Below are positions 16,056 to 26,556 of a DNA stretch of 64,000 nucleotides, piece after piece. The notes below the pieces were generated by a model, which saw only the letters and a program-made list of their open reading frames with translations, was not told the DNA's origin and searched no databases. The first letter of the stretch is position 1. Each line of letters opens with the position of its first letter. A program made the translations under genes and the position numbers. The DNA comes from Poriferisodalis sp965116715 (GTDB lineage Bacteria; Actinomycetota; Acidimicrobiia; Acidimicrobiales; Poriferisodalaceae). Where the stretch lies: contig OZ220724.1 in the NCBI GenBank assembly GCA_965116715.1, positions 2,356,001 to 2,420,000 on the forward strand. The letters are read 5' to 3'.

Positions 16056-17491
16056 TGGCGTCGTACACGATTCCCCACGCTCCCGGGTTCGTCGCCAACG
16101 ATGCGCCGCGCATCGTCACCGAACGATTCGATCATCCTGACAGCTACACCCTCGAGCGGTACCTGGCCACCGGCGGCTACGAGGGCTTGCGTGCCGCGCT
16201 GGAGCGCTCGCCGGCCGACGTCCACAGCGAAGTACGCGATGCCACCCTGCTCGGGCGCGGCGGCGCCGGCTTTCCCGCCGGAGTGAAGTGGGGCTTCTGC
16301 CCGCCGGGCGTCTGGCCCCGCTACCTCGTCGTGAACGGCGATGAGTCCGAGCCCGGCACCTACAAGGACCGCCTGCTGATGGAGCTGGACCCGCACCAGC
16401 TCATCGAGGGGTGCCTCATCGCCTGCTACGCGGTGGGGCTGTCGCAGTGCTTCCTGTACATCCGCGGCGAGATGGCCGTTGCGCAGGAGCGCGTGGCGCA
16501 GGCGCTGAACGAGGCCTACGAAGCCGGCTGGGTGGGCCGCAACATCTGCGGCACCGATTTCTCGGTGGACATCATCTTGCACTGGGGCGCCGGCGCGTAC
16601 GTCGTCGGAGAGGAAACGGCACTCATCGAGAGCCTGGAAGGCAACCGCGGCATGCCGCGGCTCAAGCCCCCCTACTTCCCGGCTGCGATCGGGCTGTACG
16701 GCCAGCCCACCATCGTGAACAACGTGGAGACGCTTGCGAACCTGCCGTGGATCATGCGCAACGGCGCTGCAGCGTTCACGGCCATCGGCACACCCACGTC
16801 GCCGGGCACGCGCATGATCGCGGTCAGCGGTCACGTTCAGCGGCCCGGCGTGTACGAGATCACCAACGGCACCACCACGTTCCGTGACCTCATCTATGGC
16901 GAGGACTACTGCGGCGGCCTGCGGCCAGGCCGGGAGCTGAAGGCGTTCGTGCCCGGCGGCGGCTCAGCCCCATGGTTCACGCCCGCACAGCTCGACCTTC
17001 CCTTCGAGGCCTCCGAGGTGGGCCCGCAGGGCTCGATGCTGGGCTCAGGCGCGGTGATGGTGATGGACGACACCACCGACATTCCGGCCGCGGCACTGAC
17101 GTTGACCAAGTTCTACGCGCACGAATCGTGCGGCAAGTGCGTGCCGTGCCGGGAGGGGGCCACCTGGCTGGAGCGGGTGCTGCGGCGCGTGTGCGACGGC
17201 ACGGGCACACCACGCGATCTTGAGGTCCTGCTCGAGGTCGGCGCCTCGATCAGCCCGGGTGATTTCCCGCACGCAGCCGTGCCCGAACGGGGCCTCGAGG
17301 CGAAGCCGTTCCCGTACCAGATGACCACCATCTGCTTCGTGGGGCCGTCGGCGTTCGCGCCGCTGCACTCGGCCATGACACTGTTCCCCGAGGAGTTCGA
17401 GGCCCGGGTGGCGCCGAACGCGCAGCTCGAGAACGGGCTGTCTGGCAGCCCGGCACCCGGTTCAGTGTCGGAGGTGTCCATCCGTGTCTGA
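16055..17491 (+). CDS. nuoF: Complex I subunit F, NADH/FMN/N3
   Basis: Oxidises NADH through FMN and passes electrons to [4Fe-4S] cluster N3. The 478-residue protein has the NADH/FMN motifs GRGGAGFPAGVKWGF and NGDESEPGTYKDR, a second glycine-rich GAGAYVVGEETALIES, and cluster ligands Cys359, Cys362, Cys365 (ESCGKCVPCREG) and Cys427. ATG at 16055 overlaps the stop of the mini-ORF. The stop overlaps the nuoG start by 8 bp. Confidence 0.95.
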   Translation: MASYTIPHAPGFVANDAPRIVTERFDHPDSYTLERYLATGGYEGLRAALERSPADVHSEVRDATLLGRGGAGFPAGVKWGFCPPGVWPRYLVVNGDESEPGTYKDRLLMELDPHQLIEGCLIACYAVGLSQCFLYIRGEMAVAQERVAQALNEAYEAGWVGRNICGTDFSVDIILHWGAGAYVVGEETALIESLEGNRGMPRLKPPYFPAAIGLYGQPTIVNNVETLANLPWIMRNGAAAFTAIGTPTSPGTRMIAVSGHVQRPGVYEITNGTTTFRDLIYGEDYCGGLRPGRELKAFVPGGGSAPWFTPAQLDLPFEASEVGPQGSMLGSGAVMVMDDTTDIPAAALTLTKFYAHESCGKCVPCREGATWLERVLRRVCDGTGTPRDLEVLLEVGASISPGDFPHAAVPERGLEAKPFPYQMTTICFVGPSAFAPLHSAMTLFPEEFEARVAPNAQLENGLSGSPAPGSVSEVSIRV

Positions 17492-19973
17492 CACAGCGCC
17501 TGCGCAGGAGGTACCCAGCACTGTCGAGGTGACGATCAACGGCGTCGCCGTTGATGCGCGTCCGGGCGAACTCGTCATCGCGGCTGCGGAGCGCGCCGGG
17601 GTGCACATCCCGCGGTTCTGTTACCACGAGCGGATGAGCTCGGTCGGCATGTGCCGCATGTGCCTGGTCGAGATCGACACCGGGCGAGGGCCACAGTTGC
17701 AGGCGTCCTGCATGGTCCCGGTCTCGCCGCAGATGGTGGTGGACACCACCAGCGAGCGCACGCAGCGAGCGCAGGAAGGCGTGCTCGAGCTGCTGCTCAT
17801 CAACCATCCGCTGGACTGCCCGGTCTGCGACAAGGGCGGCGAGTGCCCGCTGCAGGACCAGACCATGGCCTACGGCCCGGGCGAGTCGAGGTTCGTGGAG
17901 GAAAAGCGGCACTTCCAAAAGCCCATCCCCATCTCGGATCTGGTCCACCTCGACCGGGAGCGCTGCATCCTGTGCGACCGCTGCACCCGGTTCGCCGATG
18001 AGGTTGCGGGTGATCCACTCATCGATTTCACCGAGCGCGGCAACGAGACCCAGGTGCTCACGTTCCCCGGCGAGCCCTTCTCGTCGTACTTCTCGGGCAA
18101 CACGGTCCAGATCTGCCCCGTCGGTGCGCTCACCGCAGCGCCCTACCGCTTCAAGGCGCGGCCGTGGGACCTCACCGAGACCGAGTCCACCTGCACGACG
18201 TGTGCAGTGGGCTGCCGGATCGCGGTGCAGTCGACTCGCAACGAACTGGTGCGCTATCTCGGCGTCGACATCGATCCGGTCAACCATGGCTGGCTGTGCG
18301 ACAAGGGTCGCTTTGCCTTCGGCTCGGTGGCGAGCCCCGACCGGGTGACGACGCCGCTGGCCGCCCGCACGCCGTCGGGCACCGCATCGGACCTCTCCGA
18401 CGACGAACCGCGGCGCCGTTTCCAGCCGACCGATTGGGCGAGTGCCCTCAGTGCGGTGACCGCTGCGGTGAGAGCCGCCCGGCCAGGCGCGATTGCCGTG
18501 CTCGGCGGTGCCCGCGGCACCAACGAGGATGCCTATGCGTGGTCGAAGCTGGCCCGCACGGTGCTGCGGACTGACCATGTGGATGCGCAGCTCGGCGACG
18601 GGCTGCCCGCTGAGCTGGTGGTGGGCCTGCCGGCGGCAACCATCGATGAGGCGTGCAACGCCGACACGACGTTGCTGGTGTGCGGCGACCTGCGCGAGGA
18701 GCTGCCCGTGCTGCATCTGCGTCTGCGCGGCGCGGCGCGAGCCGGCACCACTCGCTTGGTCGAGATCGCGCCGACCACCACGGGCCTGACCCGCAACGCT
18801 GCGCGCAGCGAGCAGTGCCGCGGCGGAGAGGCCGCGTCGGTGCTGCGAAACCTGCTCGACGGCGACGACCCGCTGGCCGACGAGTTGGCGTCCGGCTCCG
18901 TGGTGGTGGTGCTGGGCCGTTCGTCGGTGTCGGAGTCGGCTGAGGCGGCGGCCGAGGCGGCCGCGGTCATCAGTGCTCGCGTCCCCCACGCCCGCTTCCT
19001 CGTCGCCGCACGGCGGGGCAACGTCCGCGGCGCGCTCGACATGGGCCTGGCGCCGGGGCTGCTGCCCGGTCGGGCACTGAACGCCAGCCCGCCACGCGAG
19101 CTTGCAGCGTCGTGGGGCGAGCTGCCCAGCGAACGCGGCCACGACGCAGCGGGAATCCTCGCTGCAGCCGCTGCCGGAGAGATCGACGTGCTGTTCCTGC
19201 TGGGCGCGGATCCCCTGACCGATTTCCCCGACAGCATGCTGGCCCGCCTCGGCGTGTCGGGCGCGGGCACCGTCGTGGCGGTGGATTCGTTCGTGAACCA
19301 ATCGACGGCGGAGGCCGACATCGTCCTGCCGGCCGCGGTGTTCGGGGAGAAGTCGGGCACCACCACCAACCTGGAGGGACGCGTCTCCGCCGTCGGCGAG
19401 CTGGTGACTGCGCCGGGCTCAGCCCGCCCCGACTGGATGATCGCGGCCGAGCTGGCCGTGCTCTGCGGCGGCGACCTCGGGTTCGGGTCGGTCGATGAGA
19501 TCACTGCCGAGATTGCCGCCGTGTGCGCCAGCCACGCCGCCGCACTCGGACCTGCGCTGGCCGCTGACGGCGTGCTGGCATCGGGAGCGGCCTTCGAGCC
19601 CGACTTCCCGGCTGAACACGTCGCGCCGGCGCGGGATGCGTACGGCCTCCGCTTGATCGCCAGCCGCAAGCTCTACGACGGCGGGGTGACGGTCGGTCAG
19701 ACACCGGCGCTGGCGTCGCTGGCGGCGGACACGCTCCTGCGCGTGCACCCGGTGGACCTCGAGCGAGTCGGTGTCGAGTCAGGCACCGAGGTCGAGGTTC
19801 ACTCCGAGCGTGGCGCGCTGCGGCTGCCGATCGTGGCCGATGCCGACGTCGCCCGCGGGAATGTCGTGGTGCTGTTCCCGTCGGCTCAGATCGATGTGGG
19901 CGCGTTGATCGACGCGACAGCGCCGGTCACGGACGTGCGCATCGAGACCCGCGGTGATGGGGCGCTGCGATGA
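17484..19973 (+). CDS. nuoG: Complex I subunit G, multi-cluster
   Basis: Large Fe-S subunit of the NADH module, 829 residues. Visible ligand sets: [2Fe-2S] Cys46/57/60/76; His108-Cys112/115/121 (HPLDCPVCDKGGEC); [4Fe-4S] Cys161/164/167/211; and a fourth set Cys237/240/244/272 (CTTCAVGC...LCDKG) that would bind the extra cluster N7, seen in some bacteria. The molybdopterin-oxidoreductase-like C-terminal half carries no obvious cofactor role. GTG at 17484 overlaps nuoF. Its last codons and stop are duplicated downstream in a 74-bp tandem repeat. Confidence 0.95.
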   Translation: MSDTAPAQEVPSTVEVTINGVAVDARPGELVIAAAERAGVHIPRFCYHERMSSVGMCRMCLVEIDTGRGPQLQASCMVPVSPQMVVDTTSERTQRAQEGVLELLLINHPLDCPVCDKGGECPLQDQTMAYGPGESRFVEEKRHFQKPIPISDLVHLDRERCILCDRCTRFADEVAGDPLIDFTERGNETQVLTFPGEPFSSYFSGNTVQICPVGALTAAPYRFKARPWDLTETESTCTTCAVGCRIAVQSTRNELVRYLGVDIDPVNHGWLCDKGRFAFGSVASPDRVTTPLAARTPSGTASDLSDDEPRRRFQPTDWASALSAVTAAVRAARPGAIAVLGGARGTNEDAYAWSKLARTVLRTDHVDAQLGDGLPAELVVGLPAATIDEACNADTTLLVCGDLREELPVLHLRLRGAARAGTTRLVEIAPTTTGLTRNAARSEQCRGGEAASVLRNLLDGDDPLADELASGSVVVVLGRSSVSESAEAAAEAAAVISARVPHARFLVAARRGNVRGALDMGLAPGLLPGRALNASPPRELAASWGELPSERGHDAAGILAAAAAGEIDVLFLLGADPLTDFPDSMLARLGVSGAGTVVAVDSFVNQSTAEADIVLPAAVFGEKSGTTTNLEGRVSAVGELVTAPGSARPDWMIAAELAVLCGGDLGFGSVDEITAEIAAVCASHAAALGPALAADGVLASGAAFEPDFPAEHVAPARDAYGLRLIASRKLYDGGVTVGQTPALASLAADTLLRVHPVDLERVGVESGTEVEVHSERGALRLPIVADADVARGNVVVLFPSAQIDVGALIDATAPVTDVRIETRGDGALR

Positions 19974-20072
19974 CCGGCGATCCGCTGTTTGCCGATGGCC
20001 CCGAAGGGCGGCGTGCTGCGACGGCGTGTGATGGGGCGCTGCGATGACCGGCGACCCGCTCTTTGCCGATGG
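19954..20072 (+). repeat. 74-bp tandem duplication across the nuoG/nuoH junction
   Basis: The 45 bp at 19954-19998 recur at 20028-20072 with very few differences (for example GATCCGCTGTTT versus GACCCGCTCTTT), an offset of 74 bp. Each copy holds the nuoG end (GALR-stop) overlapping a start of MTGDPLFADG. The intervening 29 bp are not repeated after the second copy. This is a duplicated gene junction. Confidence 0.9.
19970..20047 (+). CDS. Bridging mini-ORF between nuoG and nuoH, 25 codons
   Basis: Starts with an ATGA overlap at the nuoG stop and ends with an ATGA overlap at the nuoH start. Its peptide begins MTGDPLFADG, identical to the NuoH N-terminus, and ends DGALR, identical to the NuoG C-terminus, because it was made by the junction duplication. 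It probably serves, if at all, to keep ribosomes on the message. No independent function can be read from it. Confidence 0.5.
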   Translation: MTGDPLFADGPEGRRAATACDGALR

Positions 20073-21363
20073 AGTCGACTGGGGCGACATCGGCATCATG
20101 GGCATCAAGGTGCTGGTGGCGTTCGCCGCCCTGCTGGTCGCCACCATGTTCATGATCTGGTTCGAGCGCAAGCTGATCTCGGACATGCAGCATCGCATCG
20201 GCCCCAACGTGGCCGGGCCGTGGGGCCTGCTGCAGGCCTTCGCCGACGGGGTGAAGTTCTTCTTCAAGGAAGACCTCCGCCCGGCCAATGCCGACCCATT
20301 CGTCTTCCGGCTGGCGCCGTACATCTCGGCGGTCACCGCGTTTGTCGCCTTCGCCATCGTGCCGATCGGCGGCGTGTTCACCAACCCTGCGTCTGCGCCG
20401 GCCGGCACTCGCAGCGGCACGGTCACGCTGTTCGGCAAGGAGACCATCCTGCAGGTGGCCGATCCGCCGGTCGGCATCCTGCTGCTGCTCGCGATGTCGT
20501 CGGTCGCCGTCTACGGCGTGATGCTGGCGGGCTGGTCGTCGGGGTCGAAGTACCCGCTCATCGGGTCGGTACGGGCCTCGGCACAGGCCATCTCGTACGA
20601 AGCCGCGCTGGGCATGGCCGTCGTTGCAGCGGTCATCGTGACCGGCTCCCTGTCCACCCAGCACATCGTGGCGGACCAGGCGGGCGGCATCGGCAACTGG
20701 CTGATCGTGACGACTGGCATCGTGCCGTTCATTGTCTTCCTCATCGCCGCCACCGCCGAGCTGAACCGGCCGCCGTTCGATCTCGTCGAAGCCGAGCAGG
20801 AGCTGGTGGGCGGCTTCCACACCGAGTACTCCTCGATTCGCTTCGCGCTGTTCTTCCTGGCCGAGTTCATGAACGTCATCACGATGTCGGCGATCATGGT
20901 GACGCTGTTCTTCGGCGGACCGGCAGGGCCCATCTTCTTCGGCCTGACCTGGCTGTGGCCCACCGTGTGGTTCCTGGTGAAGGTGCTCGCCTTCCTGTTC
21001 GTGTTCGTGTGGTTCCGGGCCACGCTGCCTCGCCTGCGGTATGACCAGCTGATGTCGCTGGGATGGAAGATCCTCATCCCGCTGATGCTGTTCTGGCTGA
21101 TGTTCCTGGGCCTGCGGGAGCTGGTGTTCACCCAAGAGAGTTGGAACCTGGTGCAACGGCTGGTGGTCACGCTGGCGGTCAGCGCTGCAGCGTTCGCGCT
21201 GGGATGGGCGCTGCTGGCGGCAGCACTGCGCGCCGCCAAGCGCCGGGTCGGCGATATCGACGATCCTCTCGATGCCGGTGTCGCCACACCACCAGAGGAC
21301 AGAGCACCAATCGACAGCGCGCCGCCCCGTGGCGCGCCCACCAGCACGGCAGGGGGCGGCTGA
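20044..21363 (+). CDS. nuoH: Complex I subunit H (membrane, quinone cavity)
   Basis: Eight-helix membrane subunit that caps the quinone tunnel. Conserved segments are WFERKLISDMQHRIGPNVAGPWGLLQAFADGVKFFFKE (in parts), the acidic loop FVVEAE-like LVEAEQELVGGFHTEYSS, and ELNRPPFD. The 439 residues include a C-terminal extension of about 60 hydrophilic residues. Of the two MTGDPLFADG starts, this downstream one leads into the conserved protein. The stop overlaps nuoI by 1 bp (TGATG). Confidence 0.94.
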   Translation: MTGDPLFADGVDWGDIGIMGIKVLVAFAALLVATMFMIWFERKLISDMQHRIGPNVAGPWGLLQAFADGVKFFFKEDLRPANADPFVFRLAPYISAVTAFVAFAIVPIGGVFTNPASAPAGTRSGTVTLFGKETILQVADPPVGILLLLAMSSVAVYGVMLAGWSSGSKYPLIGSVRASAQAISYEAALGMAVVAAVIVTGSLSTQHIVADQAGGIGNWLIVTTGIVPFIVFLIAATAELNRPPFDLVEAEQELVGGFHTEYSSIRFALFFLAEFMNVITMSAIMVTLFFGGPAGPIFFGLTWLWPTVWFLVKVLAFLFVFVWFRATLPRLRYDQLMSLGWKILIPLMLFWLMFLGLRELVFTQESWNLVQRLVVTLAVSAAAFALGWALLAAALRAAKRRVGDIDDPLDAGVATPPEDRAPIDSAPPRGAPTSTAGGG

Positions 21364-22043
21364 TGGGCTACCTCGACGGCTTCAAGGTCACGTTCGGCAA
21401 GCTCTTCGGCGAGCGAGTCACCACCGAGTACCCGCACGAGAAGCGACCCAAGCCGCCGCGCTTCCACGGCCGCCATGTGCTCAACCGCTACCCCGACGGC
21501 ATGGAGAAGTGCATCGGGTGCGAGCTGTGCGCGGGTGTGTGCCCCGCCCGATGCATCTACGTCCGCGGGGCCGACAACTCGCCCGACGACCCGGTGTCGC
21601 CGGGCGAGCGCTTCGGTTACGTCTACGAGATCAACTACCTGCGCTGCATCCACTGCGACCTGTGCGTGGAAGCCTGCCCGACCGAGGCCATCACCGAGAC
21701 GAAGGTCTTCGAGTTCAGCTTCCCGAGCCGCCGCGACGCCATCTACACCAAGGACGAGTTGCTCACCGACGACGACGGCCGGCCCCGGCGCCAGCCGTGG
21801 GAGCTGTGGCACGACGGCGACGACGAGCACACCTCCGGCTGGATGCGGGCCACCTCGCCGTCCGGCCAGCCCGACTACGAGGGCCGCGTCGGCTGGAGCG
21901 GCGAGTTGGGCTACGGCGTGCGAGCGCCCGAGCAGGGCCAGCACGCCGATTATGACGGCACCGAGCCCGACGCCGTCGAGTCCGTCGACGAGCCCGAACT
22001 TGACGAGCCTGGGCACACGCCCGCGACGGGAGATCATCGCTGA
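21363..22043 (+). CDS. nuoI: Complex I subunit I, 2 x [4Fe-4S]
   Basis: Carries clusters N6a and N6b between NuoG and NuoB. Ligands are Cys50/53/56/60 and Cys95/98/101/105. An extra cysteine follows the first motif (CPARCIYV), as in the ferredoxin at 7260. At 226 residues it has an acidic C-terminal tail of about 80 residues beyond the usual domain. Start and stop both overlap neighbours in TGATG form. Confidence 0.94.
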   Translation: MGYLDGFKVTFGKLFGERVTTEYPHEKRPKPPRFHGRHVLNRYPDGMEKCIGCELCAGVCPARCIYVRGADNSPDDPVSPGERFGYVYEINYLRCIHCDLCVEACPTEAITETKVFEFSFPSRRDAIYTKDELLTDDDGRPRRQPWELWHDGDDEHTSGWMRATSPSGQPDYEGRVGWSGELGYGVRAPEQGQHADYDGTEPDAVESVDEPELDEPGHTPATGDHR

Positions 22044-22654
22044 TGGTCGAGGTGGTGGTGTTCGCGATCGCTGGCGCCGCGTGCCTGGTCGGCGCGGTCG
22101 GCGTGGTGCTGTCGCGCAACCCCGTGCATGCAGCGCTCATGCTGGTGATGACGCTGTTCGGCATTGCGGTGCTGTTCGTCGCGCTGCAGGCGCACTTCAT
22201 CGCCGCTGTGCAGGTCATCGTGTACGCCGGCGCCATCGTGGTGCTGTTCCTGTTCGTCATCATGCTGCTGGGTGTGGACCGGGCCGCCGAGCTCTCGCTG
22301 GGCGCCTTGCCGGCCCAGCGGTGGACTGCGGCCGTGTTCGGCCTCGGCGGCGCCGCGGTGCTGGTGTGGCTGGTCGCGGCGGTGGACCGGATCTTCAAGG
22401 GCGCCCGTTCCTACGAGCTGGAGCAACTCGGCATCGTCGGCGCTGATGCTGACGCCGCTGCCACGGGTTATGTCACCGATGTCAGCGCGATCGCCCGGTC
22501 GCTGTTCTCCGACTACGTATACGCGTTCGAACTGACGTCGCTGTTGCTCATCGTGGCGGTCATCGGCACGGTGATCCTGGCCCGCCGAAGTGGCTACAGC
22601 GAGCACGGCGGCGTCGATGGACGTCGCGCCGATCAGCACGAGGCACGCCGGTGA
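22043..22654 (+). CDS. nuoJ: Complex I subunit J
   Basis: Five-helix membrane subunit of 203 residues. The N-terminal block VVLSRNPVHAALMLVMTLFGIAVLF and the pi-bulge region VYAGAIVVLFLFVIMLLG are typical of NuoJ. ATG overlaps the nuoI stop, and the stop overlaps the nuoK start by 4 bp. Confidence 0.93.
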   Translation: MVEVVVFAIAGAACLVGAVGVVLSRNPVHAALMLVMTLFGIAVLFVALQAHFIAAVQVIVYAGAIVVLFLFVIMLLGVDRAAELSLGALPAQRWTAAVFGLGGAAVLVWLVAAVDRIFKGARSYELEQLGIVGADADAAATGYVTDVSAIARSLFSDYVYAFELTSLLLIVAVIGTVILARRSGYSEHGGVDGRRADQHEARR

Positions 22655-22965
22655 GCGGCCTCGAGGTGACCACCGGCTGGTACCTGACGCTGGGGGCGAT
22701 GCTGTTCCTCATCGGCGGCACGGGCTTGCTGGTGCGGCGCAACCCGCTGATCATGCTCATGTGCGTCGAGCTGATGCTCAACGGCGTCAATCTCAGCTTC
22801 ATTGCCTTCGCCGACCGCTTCGGCGACGTGCATGGGCACACGGTGGTGCTCTTCGTCTTGGTCGTGGCGGCGGCTGAGGTGGTGGTCGGTCTCGGTCTGG
22901 TGGTCGCGGTGCTGCGCGCCTCGCCTCGTGCGACAGCGGACGATCTGTCGGCCCTGAAGGGCTGA
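22651..22965 (+). CDS. nuoK: Complex I subunit K
   Basis: Three-helix membrane subunit, 104 residues, with the family core LLVRRNPLIMLMCVELMLNGVNL, where the helix glutamate (CVELM) is essential for proton translocation in homologues, and a second glutamate in VAAAEVVVGLGL. GTG at 22651 overlaps the nuoJ stop. Confidence 0.95.
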   Translation: MSGLEVTTGWYLTLGAMLFLIGGTGLLVRRNPLIMLMCVELMLNGVNLSFIAFADRFGDVHGHTVVLFVLVVAAAEVVVGLGLVVAVLRASPRATADDLSALKG

Positions 22966-22969
22966 ACCC

Positions 22970-24889
22970 ATGGTCGAGTTGGTATGGCTCATCCCCGCGC
23001 TGCCCCTCGCCGGGTTCGCCGTGCTGTTGCTGGCGGGGCCTCGCCTGGGCGAGCCACGGGCCGGCTGGCTGGCCACTGCTGCCAGCGCCGGGTCGTTCCT
23101 GTTCACGCTCATCACGTTCGGCGGGCTGCTGGGGCTCGACAGCACACCCGGTGGCGCAGGCGGGCGCGGCGGGCGCTGGTTCACCTCGACCCTGTTCGAG
23201 TGGATGCCGATCGGGGGCCTTGAGGTCGACGCTGCGCTGCTGGTGGACCCGCTGTCGATGACGATGGCGCTGTTCGTGACCGGTGTGGGCACGCTCATCC
23301 ACCTGTACTCGGTCGGCTACATGCATGGCGACCCGAAGTACTCCAAGTTCTTCCTGTACCTCAACCTGTTCCTGTTCTCGATGCTCATGCTGGTGCTGGG
23401 CGAGAACCTGGTGGTCACCTTCCTGGGATGGGAAGGGGTCGGCACCTGCTCGTACCTGCTCATCTCGTTCTGGCACGAGCGGTCCACCGCGGCCACGGCG
23501 GGCAAGAAGGCGTTCGTCACCAACCGGATCGGCGACTTCGGCTTCATGGTTGCCACGTTCCTGCTGTGGACGACGCTCGGCACGGTGTCCTACGCCGATC
23601 TGGAGGGATTGGGGCTGGGATCGAGAGCGTCTGAGCTGGCCGGCGGAACGGCCACGGCTGTTTCGCTGCTGCTGCTGCTCGCTGCGGCGGGCAAGTCGGC
23701 ACAGCTCCCGCTGTATGTCTGGCTGCCCGACGCCATGGAGGGCCCCACGCCGGTCTCGGCCATGGTGCATGCCGCCACGATGGTGACCGCTGGCGTGTAC
23801 CTGCTGGTGCGGCTCAACCCGGTGCTGGACGCATCAGACTGGGCGCTGCCCGTCATCGCCATCGTCGGCGCGGCTACGGCGCTGTTCGCGGCGCTCGCTG
23901 CGGTCGCTCAGCACGACATCAAGCGAGTGCTGGCGTACTCCACGGTCAGCCAGCTCGGCTACATGTTCCTGGCGATCGGCTCGGGTGCGTACGTAGCGGC
24001 GATCTTCCACGTGGTCACCCACGCGTTCTTCAAGGGCCTGCTGTTCCTGGGTTCCGGCTCGGTCATCCACGGCCTCGGCGACGAGCAGGACATGCGACGC
24101 ATGGGCGCGCTGCGCGCGGTCATGCCCGTCACCGCGGTCACCTTCATCGTGGGCTGGCTCGCCATTGCCGGCGTGCCGCCGCTGTCGGGCTTCTGGTCGA
24201 AAGACGAGATCCTGCTGGCTGCTTGGGAGCAGCCCGACATCGGGCCGCTGCTGTGGGTGGTGGGACTGGTCACCGCCCTGCTGACCGCCTATTACATGAG
24301 CCGCCAGACCATCCTGGTGTTCTTCGGGGGACAGCGCTGGGACGACGACGTGCACCCGCACGAATCGCCGGCCACCATGACCCTGCCACTGGTGCTGCTG
24401 GCCGGTGCAGCCGCCATCGGCGGCATCATGAACCTGCCGCTGGTGGGCGACTGGCTGGTGCTCGAGCACTTCTTGGATCCGGTGCTGGCCCACCCGCATC
24501 ACTTCACGTCCGGAACCGGCACCAAGCTGGCGCTGGCGCTGGTGGCCGTGGTGGCAGCACTCGGCGGCATCGCATTCGCGATTCGAGCGTGGCTGCAGGC
24601 GCGCATCCCCACTGATCGGCTCGAACCTGCGCTGCTCGAGAACGTCTTCTACTTCGACTCGACCATCTCGAATTTTGTGGGCGGCCCGGGCACCAAGGCG
24701 TTCGAAGCCGCAGCCACGGCGGACCGGCGCTTCGTCGACGGTGCCGTCAACGGCGTTGCGCGGCTGGTGCGCATGCTCGGCGAAGCTGTGCGACCGTTGC
24801 AGTCGGGCTACCTGCGGCACTACGCGTCAGGCGTGGCCGTCGGAGCGGTCATCCTCGTCATCTGGCTCGCGCTGCGAGGCGTCTCCTAG
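22970..24889 (+). CDS. nuoL: Complex I subunit L (antiporter-like)
   Basis: Distal proton-pumping subunit, 639 residues, with the lateral helix at the C-terminus. Conserved features: LYSVGYMHGDP, the glutamate in GWEGVGTCSYLLISFWHER, the lysine in AAAGKSAQLPLYVWLPDAMEGPTPVSAMVHAATMV (in parts), and FWSKDEILL. It lies 4 bp after nuoK and 2 bp before nuoM. Confidence 0.95.
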   Translation: MVELVWLIPALPLAGFAVLLLAGPRLGEPRAGWLATAASAGSFLFTLITFGGLLGLDSTPGGAGGRGGRWFTSTLFEWMPIGGLEVDAALLVDPLSMTMALFVTGVGTLIHLYSVGYMHGDPKYSKFFLYLNLFLFSMLMLVLGENLVVTFLGWEGVGTCSYLLISFWHERSTAATAGKKAFVTNRIGDFGFMVATFLLWTTLGTVSYADLEGLGLGSRASELAGGTATAVSLLLLLAAAGKSAQLPLYVWLPDAMEGPTPVSAMVHAATMVTAGVYLLVRLNPVLDASDWALPVIAIVGAATALFAALAAVAQHDIKRVLAYSTVSQLGYMFLAIGSGAYVAAIFHVVTHAFFKGLLFLGSGSVIHGLGDEQDMRRMGALRAVMPVTAVTFIVGWLAIAGVPPLSGFWSKDEILLAAWEQPDIGPLLWVVGLVTALLTAYYMSRQTILVFFGGQRWDDDVHPHESPATMTLPLVLLAGAAAIGGIMNLPLVGDWLVLEHFLDPVLAHPHHFTSGTGTKLALALVAVVAALGGIAFAIRAWLQARIPTDRLEPALLENVFYFDSTISNFVGGPGTKAFEAAATADRRFVDGAVNGVARLVRMLGEAVRPLQSGYLRHYASGVAVGAVILVIWLALRGVS

Positions 24890-24891
24890 CC

Positions 24892-26555
<1,664 letters not shown>

Positions 26556-26556
<1 letters not shown>

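Noticed and set aside
17250..19301. A 683-codon minus-strand ORF opposite nuoF/nuoG
   Set aside because: It lies antisense to highly conserved Fe-S subunits and its translation is low-complexity His/Arg/Gln-rich, as expected for a GC-driven shadow.
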